From positions 1 to 64,000 of the forward strand of contig DAOUTW010000020.1 in the NCBI GenBank assembly GCA_030668485.1: 64,000 nucleotides of DNA, written 5' to 3'. How positions within the stretch are numbered: the stretch's first letter is position 1; each line of letters opens with the position of its first letter. A program made the translations under genes and the position numbers. The notes under the pieces were generated by a model, which saw nothing but the letters and a program-made list of their open reading frames with translations, was not told the DNA's origin and made no database searches. Below are positions 35,404 through 44,319 of the stretch, one piece after another. Origin of the DNA: Candidatus Zixiibacteriota bacterium. Lineage in GTDB: Bacteria > Zixibacteria > MSB-5A5 > GN15 > JAAZOE01.

Positions 35404-35455
35404 ATAGCGCGATCATCAGGAGAGATTTATTCTGACGAACCACCTTCACGGTGTC
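35404..35455 (-). pseudogene. Relic of a nucleotide-translocase-like gene
   Basis: The minus strand of this short piece reads V-K-V-V-R-Q-N-K-S-L-L-M-I-A-L-F-I, close to M-K-V-V-F-R-N-K-Y-L-L-M-I-A-L-L-I of the carrier coded at 50093. Nineteen bases (TAGCGCGATCATCAGGAGA) match exactly in the same orientation. Nothing else of the gene remains. Confidence 0.6.
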
Positions 35456-35528
35456 CTTCTAACTTCGGTGCGAGCGATGAAATCTGATGTTTCTATCCTT
35501 TGAATGAAATTCATATCATGCGCAAATG

Positions 35529-37451
35529 TCAAGCTGTTCCTTCTTGCCTGCCTGTGGCGCGAATCCTGGCAACAACCAGGGTCAGATCATCATCTGCCTG
35601 CGCGTCCTTCCGTCGACCCGTCCAGGACTGGACTTTTTTCAATACTCCTTCAACGACGTCTGTCGACTGTTGTGGTCGAGAGCTAACAACCGACTGACTG
35701 AGCCCTTCGACACCGAATTGCTCTCCTGATTCCCCTTCTGCTTCCGTGATTCCATCAGTGTACATTATTAAAGTATCTCCGCCCTCGAGATCAATCTCTA
35801 CGTATGAATATGCTGCTTCCGGAAAGAGGCCGAGAATGAGACCGTTTTCCTCCAGTTCGCGCACCTGCGATTCAGACCGGCGATACAGCAGTAATGGTGG
35901 ATGCCCCGCGCCCGCATAGCGCAGGGTATTCTTTTCGATGTCGACATAAGCATAACCAGCTGTCACAAACTGGTTCTTGATCTTCCCGCAAAGGCAATCG
36001 TTCATTCCCCGCATCACCATGGCTGGATCGTCGGCATGCGGGAGCTGAGCTGCGATAGCGATCTTCACCATTGACGCAACGAGTGCCGCTGGAATGCCAT
36101 GCCCGGAAACATCCGCCACGAGTATTCCAATTCGATGGTCATCGATCACCAAGAAATCATAGAAATCTCCTGCAACGCCAGTCATGGGGATATACTCTGC
36201 AGCTATATCAAAGGCCTCACTGCCCGGGTTTTCCTCAGGAAGGATAGATAACTGTATGGTCCTGGCGGCCTTGATCTCGGCCTTGACGCTCACCAACTGT
36301 TCCTCGGACCGAATGAACTTCGCGACAGCCACATAAAGAAGCGCTCCCACAAGAACATAGGAGCCAATCAAACCCAGATCGACATCCCAGGGAAGCACCG
36401 ACAGGTAAACAAGCCGATCATGAAGAATAAATAGTAAACTCAACCCAAAACCGATGCGCAGAGCGGTGAGGTCCTTGTTGGCCTTACTTCTGATACCCGC
36501 CAGATTAATAATGATGACGGCCGCTGTTACGGCAGCAGCACCACTATGAACCTTTTCCAGGACCAGCGGATTGCCGGTCATCACGACAACGACCGGAGTC
36601 AAAATGGCATAGGCCATAAGTAGGAAATGCAAACTTTGGAGCGACCTAATGAGACCGGTTCCGACAATTTTGAGAGTTGTATATGTTACCAGAAATAATA
36701 CGAGTGGCAGATACATCGATCTCAGCCATAACAAGAGATCAGACGGTGGTCCAAAAAGCCCCGAGTAAATGCTGGAGAGGAGCATTTTTTCAAAGCCGAC
36801 GACGAACGCAATAATACCGACCAAGAGCAGTGTCCAATGACGGGACCGCCAGCGGATGGCAGCAATTACTATCAAGCAGAGCCCAATCGCCTCGAGTGCA
36901 ACACTGCCGAGAAATTTCGGCAGTCCACGGCGCGCTATCCCAGCCTGGACCCCGGATTCATCGCCTTTCTCCACCACCACGGCGACGTCAGGTATTCGAA
37001 ATGAGTTGCCGTTCTGATACCGCAAATACACTGTACCAGTGTCATTTCTAACGGGAAGAGAGATAAAGAACCATTTGGGACGGTGTAGTTGATCCCCTGA
37101 CTCCGGAGCATTGTTGGTAAAAACCAGAGAGTCCTTTACATAGCAATCAAAGGAGATGTCGGCAGTCCGTAATACCAGGGTTGGATATTCGAACGAAGCT
37201 TTAGGCAGGCAGGCGCGCAACCAAATATGACCTTCTGACGAAACATCACCCGAGAACAACTTGTCCTCCGATTCCCAATGCAATTGGTCTGGAGAGGGTG
37301 AAAGGTGCTGAAGATCGGCTATGACGTCAACCGAATCCAATATGGCATAATCCCATTTCCCAAGCTCTATGGCGTTATCTGAAGGAATTCCGCCGGAACC
37401 ACATCCGATCACAACTGCAGCGCACATTATAAGTACGGACCAGCGAGTCAT
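35529..37451 (-). CDS. Membrane receptor with RsbU/SpoIIE-type phosphatase
   Basis: This 640-residue protein has a signal with a lipobox-like V-I-G-C-G-S and a periplasmic beta domain of about 150 residues. Seven or so membrane spans follow (about 185-385, a 7TM-DISM-like layout), then a C-terminal PPM phosphatase. The phosphatase shows V-A-G-D-F-Y-D, V-A-D-V-S-G-H-G and D-D-D-L-T-L-V metal-site motifs. Such phosphatases dephosphorylate STAS anti-anti-sigma proteins, switching partner-switching pathways. A STAS protein is coded at 59472. The gene lies downstream of a small barrel gene in the same direction. A hairpin between them may limit read-through. Confidence 0.9.
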   Translation of the reverse strand: MTRWSVLIMCAAVVIGCGSGGIPSDNAIELGKWDYAILDSVDVIADLQHLSPSPDQLHWESEDKLFSGDVSSEGHIWLRACLPKASFEYPTLVLRTADISFDCYVKDSLVFTNNAPESGDQLHRPKWFFISLPVRNDTGTVYLRYQNGNSFRIPDVAVVVEKGDESGVQAGIARRGLPKFLGSVALEAIGLCLIVIAAIRWRSRHWTLLLVGIIAFVVGFEKMLLSSIYSGLFGPPSDLLLWLRSMYLPLVLFLVTYTTLKIVGTGLIRSLQSLHFLLMAYAILTPVVVVMTGNPLVLEKVHSGAAAVTAAVIIINLAGIRSKANKDLTALRIGFGLSLLFILHDRLVYLSVLPWDVDLGLIGSYVLVGALLYVAVAKFIRSEEQLVSVKAEIKAARTIQLSILPEENPGSEAFDIAAEYIPMTGVAGDFYDFLVIDDHRIGILVADVSGHGIPAALVASMVKIAIAAQLPHADDPAMVMRGMNDCLCGKIKNQFVTAGYAYVDIEKNTLRYAGAGHPPLLLYRRSESQVRELEENGLILGLFPEAAYSYVEIDLEGGDTLIMYTDGITEAEGESGEQFGVEGLSQSVVSSRPQQSTDVVEGVLKKVQSWTGRRKDAQADDDLTLVVARIRATGRQEGTA

Positions 37452-37572
37452 TTCAAGCCTACCTGTCTAATATCCTCAAATCCCTTGTGTGCGACGACAG
37501 CTGTCTCTTCTACTTGATTGCATAATGATTGCATGTGTGACTTGTCGTTTGTGAATATCACGGCACACAAGA

Positions 37573-37597
37573 TGACGGGCGCCTGGGGCGCCCGTCA
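37573..37597. terminator. Perfect 11-bp hairpin
   Basis: TGACGGGCGCC, loop TGG, GGCGCCCGTCA, 91 bases downstream of the barrel gene stop and upstream of the phosphatase gene. It lacks a T-run, so it may be an attenuator or processing stem more than a terminator. Confidence 0.5.
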
Positions 37598-37687
37598 AAC
37601 AGCAGGGCATCTAAACGCCTCAGAAACTCACTCACAATTAGTACGTGAGGGAGGTCTACACCGGAGGCGGATGTGCGAAGTCACCAC

Positions 37688-38392
37688 CTAAAAAGCGATG
37701 ACAATTCCCCCGGAAAGCTCGCCCTGGAAAAATAAATTGGTTTCATTGACCTCCCAGACATACCCGTAGCGATCAACCCAGAATTCCTCTGACGGAAGAG
37801 ATGTGAAGTAGCCCCTGAGTTGCAAACGGGTACCGAAAGTATCATTGAACATTCTTGTCACACCGCCACCCAAAGACAATGAGAACTTCGACTCTTCCAT
37901 ATCCCCGTCAGTGCCAGAGAAAATTGTCGCACCCAGGCCGAGGTTGACGTGGGGATTCCATCCCGACATTTTCCCGAACTGGTAGACAACCCCCCCGTGA
38001 ATGTATGACACATTGACTTCCCCGAGGATAAGCTTGTCGCCATCCTGCTCGAACTGGGAGGTAATCGAATCCGGGAGATTCGAAAGGGGTTCGAAACGGA
38101 GATCTGAAGTCGCCGTGTTGTAGAAGACTTCTAATTTGAGCGCTTTCCCCATCGGGCTTGGGCCACGTAGCGGAGCGTAAAAGTTCACGGCGAACTGAGT
38201 GCCGGGTGCTATATCCAATTGTTCAAGGTAAACGTCGTCAGCGTACAATGGATGATAGTAGGATCCTTCGCTGAACGAACCGCCGAACCGCAGCCCTCCA
38301 CCAACCCTGATCTCAAATTTCGGTCTTGCCTCCGCAGTAGTCATGGCGATTAACATGAGGACCGCGACCAAACACATGATCTTTCGAAGCAT
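37688..38392 (-). CDS. Small outer-membrane beta-barrel protein
   Basis: GGAGGAAATT before ATG 38392 fixes the start (MLRKIMCLV), giving 234 residues. A signal peptide ends at T-A-E-A-R. The rest is alternating beta strands with glycine turns and terminal aromatic I-V-I-A-F, typical of OmpW/OmpA-like small barrels. I cannot name the family. Upstream lies a sigma-54 promoter (38557-38572) with three activator sites, so expression is likely controlled by an enhancer-binding protein. Confidence 0.8.
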   Translation of the reverse strand: MLRKIMCLVAVLMLIAMTTAEARPKFEIRVGGGLRFGGSFSEGSYYHPLYADDVYLEQLDIAPGTQFAVNFYAPLRGPSPMGKALKLEVFYNTATSDLRFEPLSNLPDSITSQFEQDGDKLILGEVNVSYIHGGVVYQFGKMSGWNPHVNLGLGATIFSGTDGDMEESKFSLSLGGGVTRMFNDTFGTRLQLRGYFTSLPSEEFWVDRYGYVWEVNETNLFFQGELSGGIVIAF

Positions 38393-38469
38393 AATTTCCT
38401 CCGTTTTTTTATAAGTCAATGATCTATTTTGAACACGCCGACTGAAAATCGCAACCCATTCAACACTAC

Positions 38470-38550
38470 TGATCGGATCGCACGCCTCTCTGAACTGTGT
38501 GATCGTGGCCCCTCGGATGCGATGTAGATGCGACTTTCCATGATGCGAAA
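38470..38550 (-). pseudogene. Relic of a STAS gene
   Basis: GCACGCCTCTCTGAACTGTGTGA and CCTCGGATGCGATGTAGATGCG match the 5' part of the STAS gene at 59472-59735 (CACACGCCTCTCTAAGCTGTG and CCTCGGATGCGATGTCTATGCG) with the intervening 40 bases lost. The frame is broken. It is part of the larger duplication that includes the promoter and activator sites. Confidence 0.7.
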
Positions 38551-38556
38551 AGTACT

Positions 38557-38572
38557 ACAAAATGCGTGCCAA
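38557..38572 (-). promoter_or_regulatory. Sigma-54 promoter, copy 1
   Basis: On the minus strand TTGGCACGCATTTTGT fits the -24/-12 pattern: GG, exactly ten bases, then GT. It points to the small barrel gene, with a leader of about 150 bases. The same sequence recurs at 59751-59766. Confidence 0.7.
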
Positions 38573-38671
38573 TGGACGTGGAGGGCCGCGCATTTCCTCT
38601 ATCTTATTGTTATTATACAAGTTATACCGATAACATTAGCGCCTGGGAGATAAAATCAGGTTTTGGCGGAC

Positions 38672-38726
38672 GATATTTCGGTCAGAACAAACCATATTTT
38701 CGGCCGTTTTGGTTGATATTTCGGCC
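38672..38726. promoter_or_regulatory. Triple activator-binding sites, copy 1
   Basis: Three direct repeats, GATATTTCGGTC (38672), CATATTTTCGGCC (38693) and GATATTTCGGCC (38715), spaced 21 and 22 bases apart, about two helical turns. They lie 100-170 bases upstream of the sigma-54 promoter, the usual distance for enhancer sites. Confidence 0.7.
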
Positions 38727-38878
38727 AGGTCGGCGAATTATTTAATCGTACACTTCGAGTTGGAATCGGCTGCCGTCAGTTGAAGCTTTTCTGTTGGCTA
38801 ACTCCATAACTTACATTGACGTATCAAGTTTGGTTAAGGCTCGAAAAACCAGGAGACGCCAAAATATCTTGACATCAA

Positions 38879-38907
38879 ACCGGAGTCTTAGTAAGTTATT
38901 ATACTCA
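38879..38907 (+). promoter_or_regulatory. Possible promoter of the cytochrome operon
   Basis: TTGACA (38879-38884), 17 bases, TAAGTT (38902-38907). The -35 box is perfect and the -10 box weak. The operon starts at 38936. Confidence 0.4.
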
Positions 38908-38935
38908 TGGATTCACTTCATTTTGATAGTCAGAG

Positions 38936-40225
38936 ATGAGTCGTAAGTATCGGCCTCTCTTCAACAGTCTGTTGCTTCACTTCCGGCCACGCACTGTACC
39001 GGAACGTACGCTTCAATTCACGCTGACATGGGGGCTGGGCGGCTCTGCGGTAATATTGACCATCCTACTATTCTGCACGGGCATTCTGCTCAAATTCGTT
39101 TACGAACCAGTTATTTCAACAGCTTATGAGTCAATCGTCAGTCTGCAACAGGATGTGCTGTTCGGACGGCTGGTACGTAACGTACACCACTGGAGCGCCA
39201 ATCTCCTGTTATTGATAGCGTTTCTTCATCTCATGCGGGTCTTCTTCACGGGTGCATATCATCACCCTCGCCGATTTAATTGGATAATCGGTTTCAGCAT
39301 GCTCCTGCTGGTGATGGCTTCTAACCTTACCGGATACCTGATGCCATGGGACCAATTGGCTTACTGGGCCGTTACTATAATTACAGGTATGTTGGAGTAT
39401 ATTCCCGTAGTCGGCCTCTGGCTTCAAACGATGATTCGAGGTGGTTCTGAAGTTGGCTCGAATACGTTATCGAATTTCTATGCTTTTCATACAGCAGTTT
39501 TGCCGATTGTACTTATGATTATTATGCCGTTCCACTTCTGGCGTATTCGAAAGGCCGGTGGATTGGTTATCCCCCGGGCGCCTGAGGAGGAGGACGAGAG
39601 CGAGATTGGTCAGCGAGTTCCCTCAATTCCCAATCTGCTGCTTCGCGAGGTAGTAATGGCATTGGTCGTAGTAGCCGGTGTCATGCTGTTTTCGGCTTTC
39701 GTTGATGCGCCTCTTCAAGCCAAGGCCAATCCTGGTCTGAGCCTCAATCCGGTCAAGGCTCCCTGGTATTTCGCGGGCATTCAAGAATTGCTGCTTCACT
39801 TTCACCCGCTGTATGCACTTTTCATCATACCATTGCTGACGCTGGGTGCGATGGTATTCCTGCCTTATGTCAATCAGATAGGACACTGTCCCGGTGTGTG
39901 GTTTATCTCTTATAGGGGTCGACGGACCGCGATTGCCGCTGCCATCACAGCGGGCATTCTTGCTCCCCTCGGAATTATAACCCACGAAATTCTTCGGGAT
40001 TCCACGTGGGTTCCAGATCTTCTGCCGATTGTTAGTGGCCTGATATCCTTCCTGATTGTCATAATATTGATCATCGCTATCGCATTTTTAATCAAAAGGC
40101 GCTATAGCGCTACCCGCGCGGAAATAATACAGTCTGTTTATGTCCTGTTGGTGATAGTTTATATTGTTCTGACAATCACCAATGTGTACTTTCGCGGTGA
40201 GGGGATGAAACTGGTGTGGCCATGA
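38936..40225 (+). CDS. Cytochrome b of a bc-type quinol oxidoreductase
   Basis: This 429-residue fused cytochrome b has both the b6 and subunit-IV halves. Haem ligands lie in the paired H-H-W ... F-L-H (helix B, near 82 and 96) and F-H-T ... P-F-H (helix D, near 183 and 197). The Qo motif is K-A-P-W-Y-F in place of P-E-W-Y, a form common in menaquinol-using lineages. Eight to ten membrane helices are evident, plus extra C-terminal spans. With the following Rieske and octaheme genes it would make a quinol:cytochrome c reductase with an unusual cytochrome partner. Confidence 0.92.
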   Translation: MSRKYRPLFNSLLLHFRPRTVPERTLQFTLTWGLGGSAVILTILLFCTGILLKFVYEPVISTAYESIVSLQQDVLFGRLVRNVHHWSANLLLLIAFLHLMRVFFTGAYHHPRRFNWIIGFSMLLLVMASNLTGYLMPWDQLAYWAVTIITGMLEYIPVVGLWLQTMIRGGSEVGSNTLSNFYAFHTAVLPIVLMIIMPFHFWRIRKAGGLVIPRAPEEEDESEIGQRVPSIPNLLLREVVMALVVVAGVMLFSAFVDAPLQAKANPGLSLNPVKAPWYFAGIQELLLHFHPLYALFIIPLLTLGAMVFLPYVNQIGHCPGVWFISYRGRRTAIAAAITAGILAPLGIITHEILRDSTWVPDLLPIVSGLISFLIVIILIIAIAFLIKRRYSATRAEIIQSVYVLLVIVYIVLTITNVYFRGEGMKLVWP

Positions 40226-40247
40226 CACGTTCACGGAGTGCTGTTAT

Positions 40248-40769
40248 ATGACTGAGAATCACAGGTCCATGAATGAACCCCTGGATTCTTCCCGGCGCAG
40301 CTTCCTAACCAAGCTTTGGCTTTTACTCGGAGGCGTCGCGCTGGCCGGGTATTCTTCCGCCGTTGTCGCGTTCTTGCGGCCCCGGAAGACTGGCGGGACA
40401 AGCGACGATTCGGCGCGGATTATTGAGGCGGGTCCGGTGGAGAGATTCCATCCTGATTCGGTTACTGCGTTCATAAGAGGCAGATTCTACCTTTGCCGAT
40501 TAGATGATGGTGGGTTTCTAGCCATTTCAAGCAAATGTACACATCTTGGGTGTTCCATTCCCTGGGTTGAGGATGAGAGAAGATTCGTATGCCCCTGTCA
40601 CGCATCTACTTTCGGCATTTCCGGCACTGTACTCAATTCACCGGCTCCTCGGCCCCTGGACCTGTATCCCGTGATAATTCAGAACAACATCGTGAGAGTA
40701 GATACTGGTAAAGCGATCCGACGAGGGAGATTCGAGGCCTCGCAGGTGGTCTATCCCAGAAAAATCTAA
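40248..40769 (+). CDS. Rieske iron-sulfur protein
   Basis: This 173-residue protein has a Tat-type N-terminus (S-S-R-R-S-F-L-T-K-L) and one membrane span serving as anchor. The 2Fe-2S ligands are C-T-H-L-G-C (near 110) and C-P-C-H-A-S (near 130). It shuttles electrons from quinol at cytochrome b to a c-type cytochrome. It is 22 bases after the cytochrome b gene. Confidence 0.95.
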   Translation: MTENHRSMNEPLDSSRRSFLTKLWLLLGGVALAGYSSAVVAFLRPRKTGGTSDDSARIIEAGPVERFHPDSVTAFIRGRFYLCRLDDGGFLAISSKCTHLGCSIPWVEDERRFVCPCHASTFGISGTVLNSPAPRPLDLYPVIIQNNIVRVDTGKAIRRGRFEASQVVYPRKI

Positions 40770-40785
40770 CTGGCTTGGTGCTGAT

Positions 40786-43083
40786 ATGACTGGTTGGAAG
40801 ATCACAGGTATTATCTCAACCTTTGTTATCATACTAGCGATACCATTGTATTTACTGAATGTGAACTACTTCTCGATCTCTGACGATTATGATCGCCCGG
40901 ATGCGACCAACCTTTTTGTCGGCAGCTTAAAATGCATGGATTGCCACCAGAAGGAATACGACTTGTGGCAAGAGTCTCACCACGATCACGCCATGGATGT
41001 GGCCGCGGTAGGTACCGTGCTCGGGGATTTTGATGATGCTACCTTTGAGATCTTCGGCGTCGCTTCCCGTTTCTACAAAAAGGATGACCGGTTTTATGTC
41101 CACACCCAGGGACCGGGTGGTGAAATGGGAGAATTTGAAATCACCCATGTTTTTGGCTGGTACCCCCTGCAACAATACCTCGTACCATTTTCCGGTGGAC
41201 GGTTGCAATGTTTACCATTGGCCTGGGATGTGAGAGAGGAGAGATGGTACCATCTTTATCCGGACGAACCACTCGAACACAATGATTGGCTCTACTGGAC
41301 CAACGCCGGACAGAATTGGAACGGTATGTGTGCCGAGTGCCATTCCACCAACCTGCAAAAGAACTATGACATGGAGAGCGACAGTTATCAGACTACCTGG
41401 TCCGAAATCGATGTGGGCTGTGAGGCTTGCCACGGTCCTGGATCGGGTCATGTCGAGTGGGGCCAGCTGCCCGATCTGGCCAGACCACAAGTGGGAAATT
41501 ATGAATTGGTAGTGAAAACCTCTGACCAGGAATCACGTGAAGCCGTTGAGCTCTGCGCTCCATGTCACTCACGGCGAGCTATTCTTGGGGACTATACTCA
41601 TGCGGAGAAGGATTTGCTTGACGTGATGCTTCCCCGTCTTCTCACAGAACCATTATATTATGCAGATGGACAGATCCTGGATGAGGTTTATGTTTATGGT
41701 TCATTCACCCAGAGCAAGATGTATCATCGCGATGTGCGCTGCAGTGATTGCCATGATGTACACAGCATCAAAACGGTGCGGGATGGAAACGATCTTTGTT
41801 TACAGTGCCATCGAGCTGCGGTATATGACACGAGCGTTCACCATCTCCACAAAATGAAAGGTGAACAGGGGGAACCGATCAGGTCTGCAGACGGACGCGT
41901 TCTATTTGAGGTCGGCACCGGTGCTGAGTGCGTGTTGTGCCACATGCCAGGACGCATTTACATGGGTAATGACTATCGACCGGATCACAGTTTTATAATA
42001 CCCCGCCCCGATCTTTCGGTAACGCTTGGAATCCCCAATGCTTGTAACCGCTGTCACATGGATCAGACCGCCAACTGGTCGGATGATTATATGACAAAGT
42101 GGTACGGTCCCGGGCGTCGACCTCATTTCGGTGTTATCCTTGACGCTGGACATAAACGGCAGCCCGAAGCTCGTGAGGAACTAATCCACCTTGCCGGCGA
42201 TCAACTCTACCCGGTAATCGTGCGGGCCACTGCCATTCAGCTTTTGAATGGCTATACTGCCGGTGAGGATACCGATGATCTGCTTTTGCTGGCGCTTATG
42301 GATGAGGAAGCCCTCATCCGTCGTACCGCCCTGGAGTTTCTGGCACTGTCCGATCCAGGGAGACAGAGCGAGCTTATCGTACCTATGCTCTATGATCCGG
42401 TAAGGGCCGTGCGTATCGAGGCCGCGGTTAGACTCGCGGGTGAGCCTGCCAAGCTGCTGCCGCCAGATGAATTTGAAATCTACCAGAAAGACCTGCAAGA
42501 GTACATGGCTGCGATGACATACTCCGGAGACTTCCCCTTCGGCCGATTTAATCTGGGAAATCTTAGTCTTGCCCTGGATCAAACCCAGAAAGCAACCCAA
42601 CACTACCGTGCGGCCATCAGGATCGATGACCAATTCTATCCAGCAAGGGTCAACCTCGCTATGCTTTATAATCAACTTGGCGAGAACTCAGAGGCGGAGA
42701 CGTTATTGCGTCAGGTTATTGCAGCACATCCGGAGTCTTACGACGTGGCCTATTCGTTGGCATTGTTACTCGCCGAGATGGGTAACTACAATGAAGCAGA
42801 GTTGTATTTTGAGAGGGCCGTCTCCGGCCTGCCGGATCGCCCCCGCATTCATTATAACTATGGGTTACTTCTGCAGCATCTGATGCAGGATGATCAAGCA
42901 GAGGAGGAAATGCAACGTGCCCGGCAACTGGAGCCTGATAATCTGGATTTTCTTTACGCGCTTGCGGATTTCTACTTAAAGCGGGGCAGACTCGATGAAG
43001 CCCGTGTGATGGCGCAGGAGATTATTGACAGACACCCAGATCAGCAAATCGGTTATGATATTTTAAATCATATCAACCAATAG
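40786..43083 (+). CDS. Octaheme cytochrome c with HEAT- and TPR-type repeats
   Basis: This 765-residue protein has an N-terminal membrane anchor (about 5-25). Eight CxxCH haem sites are seen at about residues 50, 182, 212, 257, 319, 338, 382 and 420, in a cytochrome c554-like arrangement. HEAT-like repeats (near 460-550) and about five TPR units (from about 570) follow. Haem-bearing TPR proteins of this type are known in planctomycete and related genomes but are poorly characterised. As the last gene of the cytochrome b/Rieske operon, it probably replaces cytochrome c1 or carries electrons onward. The TPR part could dock other proteins. Confidence 0.9.
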   Translation: MTGWKITGIISTFVIILAIPLYLLNVNYFSISDDYDRPDATNLFVGSLKCMDCHQKEYDLWQESHHDHAMDVAAVGTVLGDFDDATFEIFGVASRFYKKDDRFYVHTQGPGGEMGEFEITHVFGWYPLQQYLVPFSGGRLQCLPLAWDVREERWYHLYPDEPLEHNDWLYWTNAGQNWNGMCAECHSTNLQKNYDMESDSYQTTWSEIDVGCEACHGPGSGHVEWGQLPDLARPQVGNYELVVKTSDQESREAVELCAPCHSRRAILGDYTHAEKDLLDVMLPRLLTEPLYYADGQILDEVYVYGSFTQSKMYHRDVRCSDCHDVHSIKTVRDGNDLCLQCHRAAVYDTSVHHLHKMKGEQGEPIRSADGRVLFEVGTGAECVLCHMPGRIYMGNDYRPDHSFIIPRPDLSVTLGIPNACNRCHMDQTANWSDDYMTKWYGPGRRPHFGVILDAGHKRQPEAREELIHLAGDQLYPVIVRATAIQLLNGYTAGEDTDDLLLLALMDEEALIRRTALEFLALSDPGRQSELIVPMLYDPVRAVRIEAAVRLAGEPAKLLPPDEFEIYQKDLQEYMAAMTYSGDFPFGRFNLGNLSLALDQTQKATQHYRAAIRIDDQFYPARVNLAMLYNQLGENSEAETLLRQVIAAHPESYDVAYSLALLLAEMGNYNEAELYFERAVSGLPDRPRIHYNYGLLLQHLMQDDQAEEEMQRARQLEPDNLDFLYALADFYLKRGRLDEARVMAQEIIDRHPDQQIGYDILNHINQ

Positions 43084-43104
43084 GCGTGACGAAAAGTCCA
43101 ACAT

Positions 43105-44304
43105 CTACTCTGTTTTCTGGAAATCGTAGTTGGATATCGTTACTTCAATATCCTCACCCGGAATCCGGACATTGGCTCCTCTGATCTGCATGAAACCGTC
43201 ATCAGCCGCTACGTAAGTGACCTCGCCTTGCAGCGCTTTCTCCTCCATGAACGTCTTGAAGAGCAGCCTTCGCGGACTCATTGTCGAGTTGTCAAACCAG
43301 ATGGTCACCCAGTCGTTAAGACCAATCACGTCAATATCCTCGAATTGAATCGTTCCTGCCATGTCATCTGAGGCATGTGAGGCGACAGCCCGCTCAAAGA
43401 ACTTCTGCGACAGTTCAGGATTCGGCAGCGAATATGCGGTGAGTAATTTTTGTATACCTGCCACCAGCTCATCCATCTTTTTCAACTTCTTTTCTTTTAA
43501 TTTTCCACGAATACCGCGTCCACCTTCATCCTGCTCTCCTATTGGCTCCTCCGTCTGATTTCCAAGGTCATCGTGCCGGATCAACAACAGATTATTCGAT
43601 TTGACGTCACCACCTTTGGAGACTGTGACTTCACGAGTCCAACCGTATTCACCCTGGAGCTTCAAGTTCTTATTTGTGGCATTCTGAAAAACGCTGAGTG
43701 CAGTATTTTTATCAGAATATCCGACATTCGCCAAGATTGGCATAGTGGCAGGCTCGGCCAGATAAAATTCCATGAGCAAGCCCTCGGCGACTTCAATCTG
43801 GTCCCCGGGGGTGAGCACAGCAATAGCCGAACCAGTGGCAACCATTCGCTTGGCCATCGCGGCTCCCCCAACCACTTTGCCAATAGCGGCCTTGGCCACC
43901 ATCTTTTTAAGTTCCTTGGATTTCTCACCCTCTACCCCCCACACGACAGACTTGATGGGGACAGAAGATCCCTCAGTGTGAATGCTATCGAGCTGGAGTT
44001 CCAGTTCCGCTTTTCCGGCGACCCGTCTCGCCTTTTTCGCTTTAACGACAATGCCAGTCGCTGTGTCACCCCGTTTGGCTGTCAGCGAGCCATTGAAAAC
44101 AAGGTCTGTAACGAGGACCGCTGCAAAACGATTACCTGATTTAATATCTCCGGTACGGAGGGTGGATGTCGGCGCCACCACCAACCGTGAGCCCGCTGGC
44201 GCTGTGACCTGCTGCTGGGACAGTGCCGGCGGCGCGAGAGTCAGAAAAGCCAATGCGAAGAGCGCGACTCGAACCGCGACTGACGTAACTGTATACACAA
44301 ACAT
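43105..44304 (-). CDS. Exported protein with outer-membrane-cluster repeat domain
   Basis: This 399-residue protein has a signal peptide (to about A-L-S-Q-Q). The N-terminal half is a beta domain of unknown type, with an internal glycine-rich hydrophobic stretch (A-I-G-K-V-V-G-G-A-A). The C-terminal part (from about 265, R-G-I-R-G-K-L-K) is clearly homologous to the whole of the 231-residue protein at 54692. Shared blocks are K-K-M-(D/E)-E-L, D-M-A-G, T-I-W-x-D-x-S-T and an L-Q-G-E/V-D-G-T strand. GGAAAGGAATAGATT before the ATG gives a good start. It ends the long minus-strand cluster. Confidence 0.7.
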   Translation of the reverse strand: MFVYTVTSVAVRVALFALAFLTLAPPALSQQQVTAPAGSRLVVAPTSTLRTGDIKSGNRFAAVLVTDLVFNGSLTAKRGDTATGIVVKAKKARRVAGKAELELQLDSIHTEGSSVPIKSVVWGVEGEKSKELKKMVAKAAIGKVVGGAAMAKRMVATGSAIAVLTPGDQIEVAEGLLMEFYLAEPATMPILANVGYSDKNTALSVFQNATNKNLKLQGEYGWTREVTVSKGGDVKSNNLLLIRHDDLGNQTEEPIGEQDEGGRGIRGKLKEKKLKKMDELVAGIQKLLTAYSLPNPELSQKFFERAVASHASDDMAGTIQFEDIDVIGLNDWVTIWFDNSTMSPRRLLFKTFMEEKALQGEVTYVAADDGFMQIRGANVRIPGEDIEVTISNYDFQKTE

Positions 44305-44319
44305 AATCTATTCCTTTCC

